Shown here in pieces: positions 1 to 11,800 of a DNA stretch of 64,000 nucleotides. The translations under genes and the position numbers were made by a program. This stretch comes from Epinephelus fuscoguttatus (taxonomy: Eukaryota; Chordata; Actinopteri; Perciformes; Serranidae), in NCBI RefSeq assembly GCF_011397635.1, contig NC_064756.1:34710996-34774995 (forward strand), given 5' to 3'. A model generated the notes under the pieces. The model was not told the origin of the DNA. It saw only the letters and a program-made list of their open reading frames with translations, and did not search any database. Numbering within the stretch: the stretch's first letter is position 1; every line of letters starts with the position of its first letter.

Positions 1-274
1 CAATTTATTTCGAGCTGTAGTGCCCTCCTCCACCCTGTTCACCTCCAGCCATCATATCCAGAGTCCAGGACAAGCTCAAGCAAAGGCTCATTCCTCTACT
101 CATCCAGATCATCAGCACTTCTCCATCTTCCTCACATCTCATCTTCACCACCTTTACCACCACCACCATCTAGACCTCTTGGGAGTTCCCTATTCGACGA
201 TGGATTCATCATGCTCCCTAAATCATACCATCTCAATGGGGTCTAATCGCCAAAGATTTTCCACATTTTTCATT

Positions 275-832
275 TTTATGTTGTCAAAATACAAAAAATG
301 TCATAGTTTAGCATGTCGTCAAAATATCATAAAAAATGTCATAAAAAACATTGTAGTATAGTATGTCATCAAAATGTCATGAAAAACATCATAGTATAGT
401 ATGTAGTCAAAATATCATAAAAAATGTCATAGTATAGTATGTCGTTCAAAATACCATAAAAAAAAGTCATAGCGTAGTATGTCGTCAAAATGTCATAAAA
501 AAAACTTTGTAGTATAGTATGTCATCAAAATGTCATTAAAAACATCATAGTATAGTATGTCGTCAAAATATAAAAAATGTCATAGTATAGTATGTCGTTC
601 AAAATATCATAAAAAATGTCATAGTGTAGTATGTCGTCAAAATGTCATAAAATAAAGTCAAAATATAGTTTGTCATTCAAAATGTCATAAAAAAACATTG
701 TAGTATAGTATGTCATCAAAATGTCATTAAAAACGTCAAAATATAGTTTGTCATTCAAAATGTCATAAAAAACATTGTAGTATAGTATGTCATCAAAATG
801 TCATTAAAAGCGTCATAGTATAGTACTAATGC
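275..832. repeat. A/T-rich tandem array, unit about 37-38 bp
   Basis: About fifteen degenerate head-to-tail copies of a unit built from GTCATAGTATAGTATGTCGT followed by CAAAATATCATAAAAAAT. Units differ by single substitutions, short A-run slippage, and ATCA/GTCA variants. No reading frame is maintained, so the short ORFs inside it are meaningless. The same unit resumes at 1178-1305. Confidence 0.85.
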
Positions 833-1177
833 AGTGGCTGTAGTAAGCATATAGTTTGGTAAAGAGGCGTCAGTTGAAAGATGAAAGGCTACATGTGTCT
901 GTGATTGATATGGATACAGATTGAGGTGTATATGTTTAATCACTTGTTGTTTATGAAGTTGTTGTAATGTCTTGTGTTTGGCTTTTAGCAATGACACTGT
1001 AGGGAGTTGAACCCCATTTCACTAATGTGAAAGTACCACTACCAGTATCTTTTGCTTTTTCCTCCTCTGCTGGTGAGAAGAGAGAACGTCATGCCACACG
1101 AAATTCTGCGAGAGGGCGACAGGAGGGGACAGACAGACACACATACACAGAGAGAGAAACCGTGCTTTTATAGAGAC
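833..1177. other. Unrelated segment interrupting the tandem array
   Basis: This 345-base stretch has none of the 37-38 bp unit, but the unit resumes directly afterwards. I recognise no gene. It may be an insertion into the array or a non-repetitive spacer between two arrays. I saw no clear terminal inverted repeats. Confidence 0.45.
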
Positions 1178-1305
1178 ATGTCTTTCAAAATATCAGTAAA
1201 AACGTCATAGTATAGTATGTCGCCAAAATATCATTAAAAATGTCTTCGGATATTATGTCATCCAAATATCATAAAATAAAGTCACAGTGTAGTACGTCAT
1301 CATTC
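1178..1305. repeat. Continuation of the A/T-rich tandem array
   Basis: Three to four more degenerate copies of the unit seen at 275-832 (CATAGTATAGTATGTCGCC, CAAAATATCATTAAAAATG and similar). Confidence 0.75.
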
Positions 1306-1317
1306 ATTGTTAGTTTG

Positions 1318-1560
1318 AGCGAGCTCTCCCCCCCGGGTCTGGCTCCAGGAGGAGGCCCCGGTGTCCCCATACAGGGTGAGGTACTCTGCTCACGAAAGGT
1401 CCGTTTCATCAAGGTCTTTGAATCACTCTTACTCTGGTCCCTCCGCCGGGACCACTTTGCCTTGGGAGACCCTAGCAGGGCCTATTAGCCCCAGACAACA
1501 CAGCTCCCAGGTTCACAGGGACACTCAAACCCCTCCACCACATTAAGGTGGCGATTCTCG
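1318..1560. mobile_element. Interspersed-repeat fragment, probably retrotransposon-derived
   Basis: A GC-richer block between A/T-rich DNA. It contains phrases such as GGTCTGGCTCCAGGAGG, GGGAGACCCTAGCAGGG and ACCCCTCCACCACATTAAGG, which I associate with a high-copy teleost repeat. No intact reading frame. Family assignment is from memory only; a repeat-library comparison would settle it. Confidence 0.5.
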
Positions 1561-1567
1561 GAGGAGC

Positions 1568-1570
<3 letters not shown>

Positions 1571-1603
<33 letters not shown>
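1571..1603. repeat. (TG)n microsatellite
   Basis: About sixteen TG dinucleotides directly after the repeat fragment. The 1.1 kb that follows, up to the galectin promoter, is A/T-rich DNA in which I see no gene. Confidence 0.95.
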
Positions 1604-1605
<2 letters not shown>

Positions 1606-2520
1606 TGTGCACGAACGGCCTGCATGTTTACTTTGTGAAGAATTTGTTGGAATAACCTATTGCATGCATAAAGTATTTATATAAAGTTACTGTATGCTCG
1701 CATACCTGAGTGGTAGCCAAGGGTTACTTGTGTGTCTGTTTGCTTTGGGTTGGCAGGCGGGTGGAGATTTTATGAGTCATACATACCCTCCTACAATACT
1801 TTAAATCTCGGGGGAGTAAAAGAAAGAAATAAAATTATATCTGGTTTCTGAGTTAATGTGCTGAACAGAGATAATGTCTCTTGTACAGACCTCCACTTCG
1901 GGAAAGGCAAAGTTTTGTGTATTCTTATTCACTACTGAGAAGGAATATTATGACACTTTTAACTTTTACGTTGTAAAATGTCGATATTGTTCACCATGTA
2001 AGAGTTAGGAAGTGATCTGAAGCCATAATAATACTGGAGGGGAGTAACTTGTAAAATAAAGTACATTTTAGGCATTTGTACTTTACTTGAGTACTTCCAT
2101 TCCTTTTTTGTTCTTCAACTCCACTAATATTCAGAGGAATATTTTTACTCCACTATATTTATGTGGCAGTTGTAGGAAGCAGTCACAAAATATAGCTTTT
2201 CAGATGTGAGTTGTTAGATATTGAACTCCCCTGTAATATATATAATAGTTAAAAACAGCTACATGTTGACCAGTTTCAACAGTAAAATGCTTAATTATAC
2301 ATCAGTAATGATAATGCAATAGTATAGTGTAGCACTCATAGGGGCCATCTTCTGCACCTCAGTGACATTTTCAGTGCACGACCTTTACTTGTAATGGAGC
2401 ATTATATAATATAATAACAGTTTTGCTACTCATTCTTAACTGTCTGATTACTTCCTCTACCACTGTGTAGAAGGGAAACTCGTTGCTTCCATAGCCGCTT
2501 CAATGCTGCTATTCCTGCTG

Positions 2521-2521
<1 letters not shown>

Positions 2522-2572
<51 letters not shown>
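2522..2572. repeat. (CA)n microsatellite upstream of the galectin
   Basis: About 25 CA dinucleotides, 140 bases before the TATA-like box of the galectin gene. The reverse strand would read as Val-Cys repeats, which is not a real protein. Confidence 0.95.
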
Positions 2573-2574
<2 letters not shown>

Positions 2575-2711
2575 TGCACAGTCTGTCTTTTGTTACAATG
2601 TGCCACTCCTCTGCAGGGGTCAATGGTTAATGTGCATCTTGTGCCTCCAAAGTAAATATGGTGATGCAGGCCTGGGTTCGGTACCGTGCTCTGCCCCTCC
2701 TTCATCACTTG

Positions 2712-2718
2712 TATAAAA
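2712..2718 (+). promoter_or_regulatory. TATA-like box of the galectin gene
   Basis: TATAAAA lies 78 bases before the chosen ATG. A start of transcription about 25-30 bases downstream, near 2740-2746, would leave a 5-prime UTR of about 50 bases. Position and sequence are seen; function is inferred. Confidence 0.6.
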
Positions 2719-2795
2719 CCAGGCCTCCAGCAGAGATCAATTCCTGACGAGTCCTTCCTGATTCATTCTGCCTGTCCATCTCACCGACTGCTGCC

Positions 2796-5700
2796 ATGGC
2801 ATTTGTCGCTCCTCCTGGCTATCAGCCAGTCTACAGCCCTGTGAGTATCTGCACTGACTGCTGCTGAGAAATGCATTGCACTCAAGGTATAATGATTTTG
2901 AGTCAGCGGATTTACAAAATATATTACGCTGACAGTTCAGACAAAAGAGTCCAGTCCAGGCCTGTGTCTAGGATTTCCAAACTATATTTTGTTCTTCAGA
3001 GGACTTGATACAGAATTATGTTGCACTCCAAACAATATGATATATATATTGAAGATGCATGAAGCTGTCTCATTTACGATGTGCTTGTCTAGATTAATGA
3101 CACTATGAACATTGAAGATTTTGTAGGCTTATTTATTGATTATGATTGTGGTTAGTGATTGTTGATGCCACCGTGGATGTTCAAGGTTTAATAACCGTTG
3201 TGGGATTCAGTGAGTTTATTTGTTGAAAACTGCTATATGAGTAAAACATTTTGTTACTATGAGTTTCAGTATGATGTTGCCAATTCAATACATTTGGTCC
3301 AGCCCTAGTATCTACTGGTTTATTATAGTTAACTAAAACTATACTAGAAAACTAAAACTAGGTGTGATTTTTTTTAGTTAACTGAAATAAAAATTAAAAA
3401 TAGACTCTAATTAAAAAATACAGGTAACTCAAATTATATTGTGTACTCACGAAACTAAAATAATAAAAGAAAAATACAGAAAATGCCTTTAGTTTTAGTC
3501 TTTGTCTGTTTGTTAAAACTAGTAAAAAATAAATAAATAAATAAGCAAACTCAACATTTTTAAACAATAAAAACTTAAATGAGCAAACCCACCCTGGACC
3601 CTAACTGAAACTGAACTGAAAAGTAAAATTAAAAATGAAATCAAAATACAAATGATTGAAAAATACGAAACTACAATAACTCTGGCACATATTATAGGGA
3701 AGGTAAAACCAAAAAGCGTACAGTATAGTGACTGTACTTTCTTTCCACCACTACATTCAAGTAGTAAATGGTGAAATCAAACTAATACTTAATTCATTTT
3801 TATAGCGACTCTAAATAAGATCCTCCAGAGTCAAACTTTGTGACTTACAGATTTACTGTTTAAAATGGGACTGACTGTTGGACCCTGTGCGTGTTGTACA
3901 ATGTGGTTAAGTATTTTTGGGCACTGCACAGAATATTCCATATCTGGGGCCCATTTATGGAGGCCTGAGGGAGGGGATGTCCATCTACATCCAGGGCTCC
4001 GTTCCAGAGGACATTACCAGGTGAGTATTACTCTGTAGCATGGTACACTTTCAGTGTGAAATTCATCTTTTATATTTAAAATAATAGTTTCCCCCAAAAA
4101 AGTTTTATGTGCATGTTTTTTTTATTTTATTTTCATTTTTTAATCTCTAACCAAAACTTTTTGACATAATTTGGACACTGGGGGAACACCCTGTGTAATT
4201 TCACTCAGGGTGGAACTGGTTTCCTCTGCATTGTGAGATATCAAAGCAGGCTTGTGACACATGGCTCCACTTTTATCACCAAACCCTCCCCTTGTCAAAA
4301 TAGTAATATCTGAGGTACTCCTACAAGCCATTAACTGACAGAGTAAACACTGCACACACCTTACTCTATCTTAACATCGCTTTACAAGATCCTCATTATT
4401 TTTATGGTCTGCCCCACCTGCACTGTTTGCATTTCTATCTCTAAACAAACTTATCACTCAGGATTCAGTGACAAAATGTCTCAGTGTCACTGCTCCTTTT
4501 GACAGGTTCTTTATCAACCTGCTCTGCGGAGAGTCCGAGTCCAGCGACATTGCCCTCCACTTCAACCCTCGATTTGATGGCTGGGACAAGGTTGTCTTCA
4601 ACTCATGTCAGGATGGATCCTGGGGGTCTGAGGACAAGATTCGTGATATGCCTTTCAGTAAAGGCCAGGCCTTTGAAATGGTCATCATGATTTCTTCACA
4701 GGGTTACCAGGTAAGACCAACCAGAGGGCCACAAATGATTTCAAACCATTTTTTATGGATAACACTTTACTTGAATACATTCTTGGACCATATATATGGT
4801 GTAGCACTCTCTGCTTAACATTTGACATTACTCTGTTTCAGATCAAAGTCAATGGGAATGACTTCTACACCTTTGAACACCGTGTTCCTGTGGAGAGAGT
4901 TTGCGCAATGCAGATCGCAGGAGATGTTTCTGTTCAGACGATTAACATCATAGGGGTAAGACTTAAAATGGTTTTAAAATGTCTCCTGCTTCAAGCCTCA
5001 AAGCTGAAACCTCAATGTCCAATGAAAAACATGTCTTACAGCTCCTATTGCTAGGGTGGTGAAACGATAGTTGTTAAGAGGTTACTATAGGTCAGTGGTT
5101 CTCAAACTTTTTCTCAAACAGTAAACTGTTGGGGCGCTGGTGGCTTAGTGGTACAGCAGGCGCCCCATGTACAAGGCTGTTGCCGCAGCGGCCTGAGTTC
5201 GACTCCTGTTATTATTTATTTTCCCTACATTAATCATATTCAGTTATATTTCATGGCATTTTCCCCTGGTCATTCACGCCCTACCTGCAGTGGCTATGCT
5301 CCACATCTTGAGAACCACTGCTGCAAGTGAATATCTGGTCATTAAATGGCCCTGTATCAGTGGTGATAAGCAACATAGATTTGGGTTAGTAATGCCTACC
5401 ACACCTACTAGTTGGTTAAGAGGGTCATTATCATGCCATTCAAGTGAAACACCATGAAAGGACTGCTATGTGCAAGAAAGTTGATATATAGTGAGGGAAG
5501 GAGAGGTGATTGATGGGTCAAACACCAGACATACACCCATGACACTGGGCTTTGAGTCCCATGTGAAACAAGGTATTCATGCCTAACTATTATCTTTTTC
5601 TTAACCCAACCTGTTAAGTTTCACAGAGAGAGGACCTAATTACACCAAGCAGGCAGATTTAAGGAACAAATGGAGATTCATTAAAGTAAATCTAATAACA

Positions 5701-7742
5701 AAAGACAAAAACAGGCTGGCATCGAAACTGAGATTTGTCTGAGGTAAATTAAAGTACAAAGAAAAACACAAAAGCTCAACAGAGGACCAACCAGTAATGG
5801 ATTTAGGAACACAGGAAGAGAATCCGATAACGACAATAAACATTGTTTAAAGTGCTACCAAAAATAGCACCCGTACCAGTAGTGGTACTGGCAGTAGTGG
5901 TATTAGCAACAGTACGTCTGTGCTTGTGTGTGTGTGCCATTTTTTTCCTGGTAGGCATCACCTGATATGTTAAACAATGAGTGCTTTATACAACTCTGTC
6001 TGTACGTAATGTTTGTGTGTTCAGTTTTACACTTTTGTTTGGTCTTTTTAGGGTGGAATGGGAGGAGGAATGGGAGGAGGAATGGGAGGAGGCATGGGAG
6101 TAAGTATACCTAATTTGGGTGCAGAAAATAAATTCAACACAGCATTGTACAGGATCAACATGTTCACAACTTTTTAACAGGGAGGATATCCAGGAGGTTG
6201 CATGGGGGTATGCTATTTTTTTTTTTTTTTTTACCTTTGAAGGCAGTTTCCTTTAAATATTACTGAAAATGTAGTGAAATTAAATGAGAATATTTCTACT
6301 TGCCCTTGCTTCTTCTAACTGATACACAGGGAGGATATCCAGGTGGCATGGGAGGTGGCATGGGAGGAGGAATGGGAGTAAGCATACTTCCTTTTTTCAC
6401 TACAGGATGGTAGTAATTTCTTAAAGTGTGAAAATGAAATAACATACATCATGAAACATGGTTTAATGTGCCCACCACTGTCCAACAGGGAGGATATCCC
6501 GGAGGCAGCATGGGGGTAGACAAATACTTCTATTTCTGCTCTTCACCAGTGCTCACATTTCAAATTCATATATTTTGTTATATTATGTCAAAAATACAGC
6601 TAATTCACAATAAAAAAAACACAGAACAAAATGACGTGAAATTGTCCTTTTTAATTAAAATACGTGCTTCTTCACAGGGTGGATATCCAGGAGACATGGG
6701 AGGTGGTATCGGGGTATGAAACAATATCATGATTACTAATTTTGTTTTGCTTTTGTATTCTTTACGCATTGTGTTGATTTATAGTAAAATATGCCAAGCC
6801 AATTTGTCATGTGTAAGCTAAACAACAGTTTGTATCTAAACAATAGATTGTGTTCAGTGGACTGACTTTATTTTTTCTTCTGTCAGGGAGGATTTCCAGG
6901 ATCAAACCTGCCGGTGAGAATACTGCATAATTACACATTCATAAAGCCCTCTGTGTGATTTTTTTCTGACCACTGTTAATCCAATTTAAATCTTGTATCT
7001 GTTAATGTCATTATAGGGCATGGGTGGGCAGCCAGTCTACAACCCTGTAAGTAAAATTAGCAATTCAGCCTCATGCAGGCCGGTAGTGTTGGAGTAGAGT
7101 TCTGGACTTATTATCATGTAACCTGTCTTATTTTGTTTTTGCTGTGTGTTTTAAGCCTGTGCCTTACTCCAACATGATCCCAGGAGGGATGTACCCTAAG
7201 AGGACCATCATCATCAGAGGCATGGTACCCTATGGAGCAGACAGGTGTGTGTTTATTAGTGCACATACACTGAAATCACTGTAGTGTGAGTGCTAATAGA
7301 CACTTCTGGGTCTGTGTGTTGCAGAATGAGCATCAACTTCATGGTGAGCAGATCTCGGGATGTCGCCTTCCACATGAACCCCAGGGTGAGGGAGGGGATT
7401 GTGGTGAGGAACAGCATGATTGGAGGCGACTGGGGCCAGGAGGACAGAGAGCTCAGCATGAACCCCTTCATGGAGGGACAGTACTTCGATGTAGGTCTTT
7501 ATATTTGGTCCCATGTGGTCTACTTTTCTATTATTATTTTGACTCACTGTGGGTCAGCTGTGACTTAATTTTTCCTTTTCTTTTATGTTTCTCAGATGTC
7601 GATTCGCTGCGGGAACCAGAGGTTCAAGGTGTTTGTGAACGGGCAGCACTTGTTTGACTTCTTCCACCGCCTGCAGTCCTTCAATGAGATTGACTTGCTG
7701 GAGATAGAGGGCGACGTGCAGATCTCCTACATCCACTTCTGA
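2796..7742 (+). CDS. lgals4: Galectin-4-like tandem-repeat galectin (14 coding exons)
   Basis: Binds beta-galactoside glycans; galectins of this type leave the cell without a signal peptide and cross-link mucosal glycoproteins. Exons: 2796-2840, 3932-4020, 4506-4710, 4842-4955, 6052-6099, 6181-6207, 6330-6377, 6489-6515, 6678-6713, 6887-6913, 7017-7046, 7156-7244, 7325-7490, 7596-7742. All splice sites are GT-AG and join in frame to 365 aa. The N-terminus [15 protein letters not shown] closely resembles mammalian galectin-4 (MAYVPAPGYQP). CRD1 (about aa 16-151) keeps the sugar-binding set: HFNPRF, VVFN, then W and E in WGSED. A Gly/Met-rich linker covers aa 152-232. CRD2 (aa 233-365) keeps HMNPR, VVRN and WGQED, so both domains look competent. 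The start has a good context (GCCATGG) behind a TATA box. Galectin-9 also has two CRDs, but the N-terminus and CRD2 favour galectin-4. Confidence 0.92.
3325..3700. repeat. A/T-rich ACTAAAACT-type interspersed repeat in galectin intron 1
   Basis: Repeated short motifs (AACTAAAACTA, TTAGTTAACTGAAAT, GAAACTACAATAACTCTGG) resemble a common low-complexity fish repeat. A shorter stretch of similar composition occurs at 19490-19550 in an axl intron. No coding potential. Confidence 0.45.
5093..5320. mobile_element. Non-autonomous hAT-like element
   Basis: Bounded by 13-bp terminal inverted repeats: CAGTGGTTCTCAA at 5093-5105 and TTGAGAACCACTG at 5308-5320. CAG-start termini with this sequence are typical of hAT elements. 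No transposase. The flanking 8-mers CTATAGGT and CTGCAAGT match at only five of eight positions, so any target duplication has decayed. It lies in galectin intron 4, between the CRD1 exons and the linker exons. Confidence 0.7.
5131..5215 (+). mobile_element. tRNA-derived SINE head nested in the hAT-like element
   Basis: Contains an A-box-like TGGCTTAGTGGT and a B-box-like GAGTTCGACTCC at tRNA spacing, starting with GGGGCGCTGG. It resembles a tRNA gene but lacks a convincing cloverleaf, and similar sequence recurs at 36620-36765, so it is a SINE rather than a functional tRNA. Confidence 0.6.
6052..7046 (+). other. lgals4: Galectin linker: seven symmetric phase-0 mini-exons
   Basis: Seven exons of 48, 27, 48, 27, 36, 27 and 30 bp, each a whole number of codons and each starting and ending between codons. 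Products: a GGM/GGGM repeat of 16 aa, [15 protein letters not shown] plus GGGM repeats, [30 protein letters not shown] and [10 protein letters not shown]. Five of them begin GGYP or GGFP, which points to serial exon duplication. Any one can be skipped without a frameshift. Confidence 0.85.
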
Positions 7743-7789
7743 GACTACGCACCTCTTGTAGTTATTCTCTAATTGGGGCTACATTTCAC

Positions 7790-7795
7790 ATTAAA
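7790..7795 (+). terminator. ATTAAA poly(A) signal of the galectin gene
   Basis: ATTAAA starts 48 bases after the stop codon and is followed by a small hairpin (AAGCACA / TGTGCTT) and T-rich sequence. A short 3-prime UTR would result. The signal is seen; its use is inferred. From here to about 8820 I see only A/T-rich intergenic DNA. Confidence 0.5.
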
Positions 7796-8836
7796 AAAGC
7801 ACAAATGTAATGTGCTTTCTCATAAAAGCAATCAGTGATTTAGGGTTAAAAATATCCACTAACTGCAGAGCTTCAACATTAGCAACCTTTTTGACATTTT
7901 AAAGGAAAAGCATATTTTTGCTAGTTGCCCGTAGGGTCACGTCAACTATGTTACTCATGAGTTGGCCTATACTGGGTGACTAAGTTGACAGCAGACAATT
8001 TAACAATTTTAGCCCCTAATTTCAATGGTAGGCCCAGCATGGCTGACAACATGCTGTTGTCTTTAGCAGGTTAATATCAAATTTCAACATACATTTGAAT
8101 TAGAAACATAAAAGATCTGTGAACCATAAAATGTGCACAACATAGTTGACGGTCAATTAATACACTCCTACACAATGCACTGTTACTGACAAAATATTTA
8201 AAAATATGAAAGGACACACACCATTTTCAAGATGGCCGCCACTGAGAAAGATGACATCCTGTGATGCTGGTCACATGGATTTGGAACAAGCCATTTCTTA
8301 GTTGTTGGTTTTTGTTTTTTTTTTGTATTTGATTTAAATATGAAACTCAATATAAAAAGTTGTTTTTCTAAAGTGTTTAGAGCTTTTAAATAACAGATAA
8401 TGCTAACTAATAGTTTTTAATTATTTTGATGTCAAGACCCACTCAACTGAAAAAATGGAAATTGCAAAAACTGTTGATGTATGCAACAGTGTGCATAAAA
8501 TGTTTGATTTTATAATAGGCTTCCCTTAACTGGTAAGAAAATAGTTTTTAAAAATATTATCTTTAATAGACACGAAATGTACCCCCAGTTTTAGAATCAC
8601 TCAAAAAAGTTGTACATTTTCATTGATTGTGTGTGTCATGTCAGCTGTTATTTGATCTTTCAGAGTATATGTCCTTACCTCAGGTCCTTAAACTTCCAGC
8701 TGTGTATTGCAGATCTTGATTAAGACAAAGGTGACCTCATCATCGGCTGTATTGTTGAGTTAATAACTGTAAGTAACACGTATGATATAGATGAGATAAA
8801 CGTTGACTACAACAAAGCTCATTCATGATGAACATA

Positions 8837-11800
8837 TTTATTTCTTATACAAAATACTGTAGGTACTGTATAAAACTTTGTTTACAAATCATGACAGTGA
8901 CAATATAAAGGCAACTATAGTACAGTCTTCTCCCAATTCAACACACCAGGAGAATTACAATCCACACACACATTGATGCAAAAATACTGGCTCTCTGAAG
9001 GCACTGAAAGTAAAGTTTTAAGGCTGAACCGATTTTGTTCATTAAGGAGTAATGTGTTTTTGCTGGAATCTCCTTGGAGCATTACTTTAACTTTTTTACT
9101 AAATGAAAGGATTAATGAACGTGTTTACCAGATACAGGCCCAGGGGCCAAAAGTGTCAGGGCCCCTCCCCTGGCCTTCACCTGCAAAATGTTACTCAAAT
9201 GAACATGTGCTGACGCAGAGGAGACTCACAATGACCAAAAAGACACATAAAATGACTACACGGAGACAAAAGAAGGCCAAAAAGAACAACAAAAAGGCTA
9301 CAAAGAGATGCAAAACAGCTGCAAATAGACACAAAAAGACAATGACTATGAAAATGGTCAAAACAGCCACAAAGATACTCAAAGTAACTATCAAGAGATG
9401 CAAAGCAACTTCAAGAACACTCAAAATGACCACAAAGTAACAATTAACTACAAACAGACATAAAATTACCACAAAGCGGTACAAAACCACAGAGATTGTA
9501 ACGACTACAAAAACACACAAAACTACAACAAAAAGGGGCTAAACAACTGTAAAGCTCTATGTAGGAGAGGTGGTGAGGCCTTCTGCGTGTCTGTGCCCAG
9601 GAGCCCGTTGTCTCATAATCCGCCCATGCTAAAGACCTCAATGTTTCAAACACAATGGCTGGTGTAACACTGTGGGTATATCTGCTTTTAAACTGGTGAA
9701 ATCTTGATACAGACCAAATAAGACCAGTGCCTCAGTCTTAGCACCACTCTCTGTAGTTCACAAAGAATGTAGGACTATAACTCAATGACTATTCAGTACC
9801 AAAGGTATAACAAGAAAAGTATTTCATCTAAACAAGGAATTTCAGTAATGCTACAGGTATAAAATATCACTGTATACTGTTTCATATAGTACCTTTGATG
9901 TATACATCTGAGAAACACAGCGCCTCATTGAAACAATAGCTCTCCCAAAATGTGTGTTGGAATATGGTCCATTCCAATGACAAAAGTATAAACTAAAGCA
10001 AATATATATATATATAGTGTGGATATATATAAAAATAAGTGCATGCACAATGCAAAGTTGCAGCTGGTGAGCCTCACAGCACACTTGCTGCTGCTTTCTG
10101 TCTCCTCCTCCTCCTCCTTGACTCTGCTGGTACCAGAATTCTATTTACAGTGCTAAACCTCGAGAAACAAAAATATCGCAGAATAAAAGAGCGCCAGGAT
10201 GATGTCAGATGATGAGGTTAGTCATGTTTCCCAGTCTCCCAGTCTTTGCTCATTTATGGAAAGCACTCCGCTGAATGGAGTTAAAGAAGTATTTCACTGG
10301 TGGAATGATGGTCTTGGTCTATAAACCTGGGCTGTTTATGCAGTAAAAAGACGCAAAAAAGGGCTGTGGCATTTGCTTCTGTGAAAGAGGTAGAAAACCT
10401 ACAATTACCAGAATGCACTTTGCCTCATTGGACCAATAAACACTCCCAAAAGGTGAGTAATGCGAGCTTTTCCATTTTCCCACAGGAAACAGCTGGCTGG
10501 TAACAAACAGTCTCAAATTACAGATAAACAGTGCACTAAAACATGTTTCTGGAGACATTTAAGGTGAGAAATAGGAGATATTGTAACAGAATATTGATTC
10601 ATATTTTGTCAGCACTGCTCAGTTTTATCATTTGATCAGTTTGGAGTTTGAGAGAGGCCAGTCTCTCTCTCCCAATCTGCTTCTATACTCTCTGTGTCTG
10701 GGCATACAAAAATGCAGAAGTACAATCTGTAGTTCAAGCAACAGCCCTAGAACCACAAAAAATTGAGCTGAGAGATGAGCAAGGAGATCTGTGCACTGGT
10801 AAGATGAGAACATTTACCACAGTTCATTTATACATGCTACCCACATTGTTATGATACAAAGCTGGTTAAAAATGGGCACATTATCCCTTTAAATGCGTTC
10901 ACAGGCTTTGTTCTCTGCCTTTATGAATATGCAAGTTGTTACATGTGAACTAATTTCATGAGAGGCGTCTGCAGGAAGACTGTCCAGAAAGTCATTAACA
11001 CAAAAAAGGCGTAAAAGATATACAAATTATCAACAAACATACAATGATATAAAAACATTAGTGCAAAGTTGTAGAAATACAAAAATCAGCATTTTTTTTT
11101 TTAAAAAAAAGACAAAATGTGTAATAACACTGTGCTTGAGCCAAATGCAAAGGTGAGGAGCTTATCCCGCCATTTGCCTTGGGTAACTCCATTATGTCCG
11201 TACCAAGCCTCAGTCCATCCACCTGCCTCTGATTATCTGTACCCTCTTGATTTGACCAGTACCTCTGCCACTGCTGAGCAAACTCTCAGGTTCCTGAGTT
11301 GTGACAAAGATGTATGGACTAGTTGAAACAGGACTTACACATGTTGCCTTGTGTGGACGGTACATGGCTCATGGTGCTTCATGCACACCTAGCAGTATGA
11401 CCCCTGGAGAGGAAGCAGGGGTTGTTAGAGCGCTACATTAGGCTATCATACAAACTCCTGTGGGTTTTGATCAATAAGATGGAGGATCCTCATTCAAAAC
11501 AGCCTCACACAAAAGTCTCTAAAGCCTGAAGTGGAATTTATTTTCTCAGCAAATTTGGTCTCTTTATATTGTCTAAATGTATTACTTATCTTTAAAAATG
11601 ATATTCCATTTATATTCTGTTGCTGTCGGGTAAAAGTCTGAACTTTAGGTATGGTGAACTTGGTGAAAATGCAGCTTGAAGTTGAAAAATTATGGTGCTC
11701 AATGTTAAAAAAAAAAAAGCAGCCCAACAGCGACACTGCTGGGGATTTTAGCCCTAAACTCATCTTATTGTCCTTCATAAACTGTATCAAAGTAGCCAGT

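Noticed and set aside
20-361. 113-aa plus-strand ORF rich in Ser/His at the window start
   Set aside because: Low-complexity composition that runs into the tandem array; no domain, no splice partner.
2426-2708. Minus-strand ORFs with long Cys-Val repeats
   Set aside because: Translation of the (CA)n microsatellite. Similar artefacts occur at 15229-15278 and 54669-54734.
5131-5215. Possible tRNA gene
   Set aside because: A and B boxes are present but no convincing cloverleaf, and the sequence recurs as a SINE at 36620-36765.
9191-9520. 109-aa hydrophobic minus-strand ORF resembling a membrane protein
   Set aside because: Product of the degenerate repeat units read in reverse; the other strand gives a Lys/Thr-rich ORF of the same origin.
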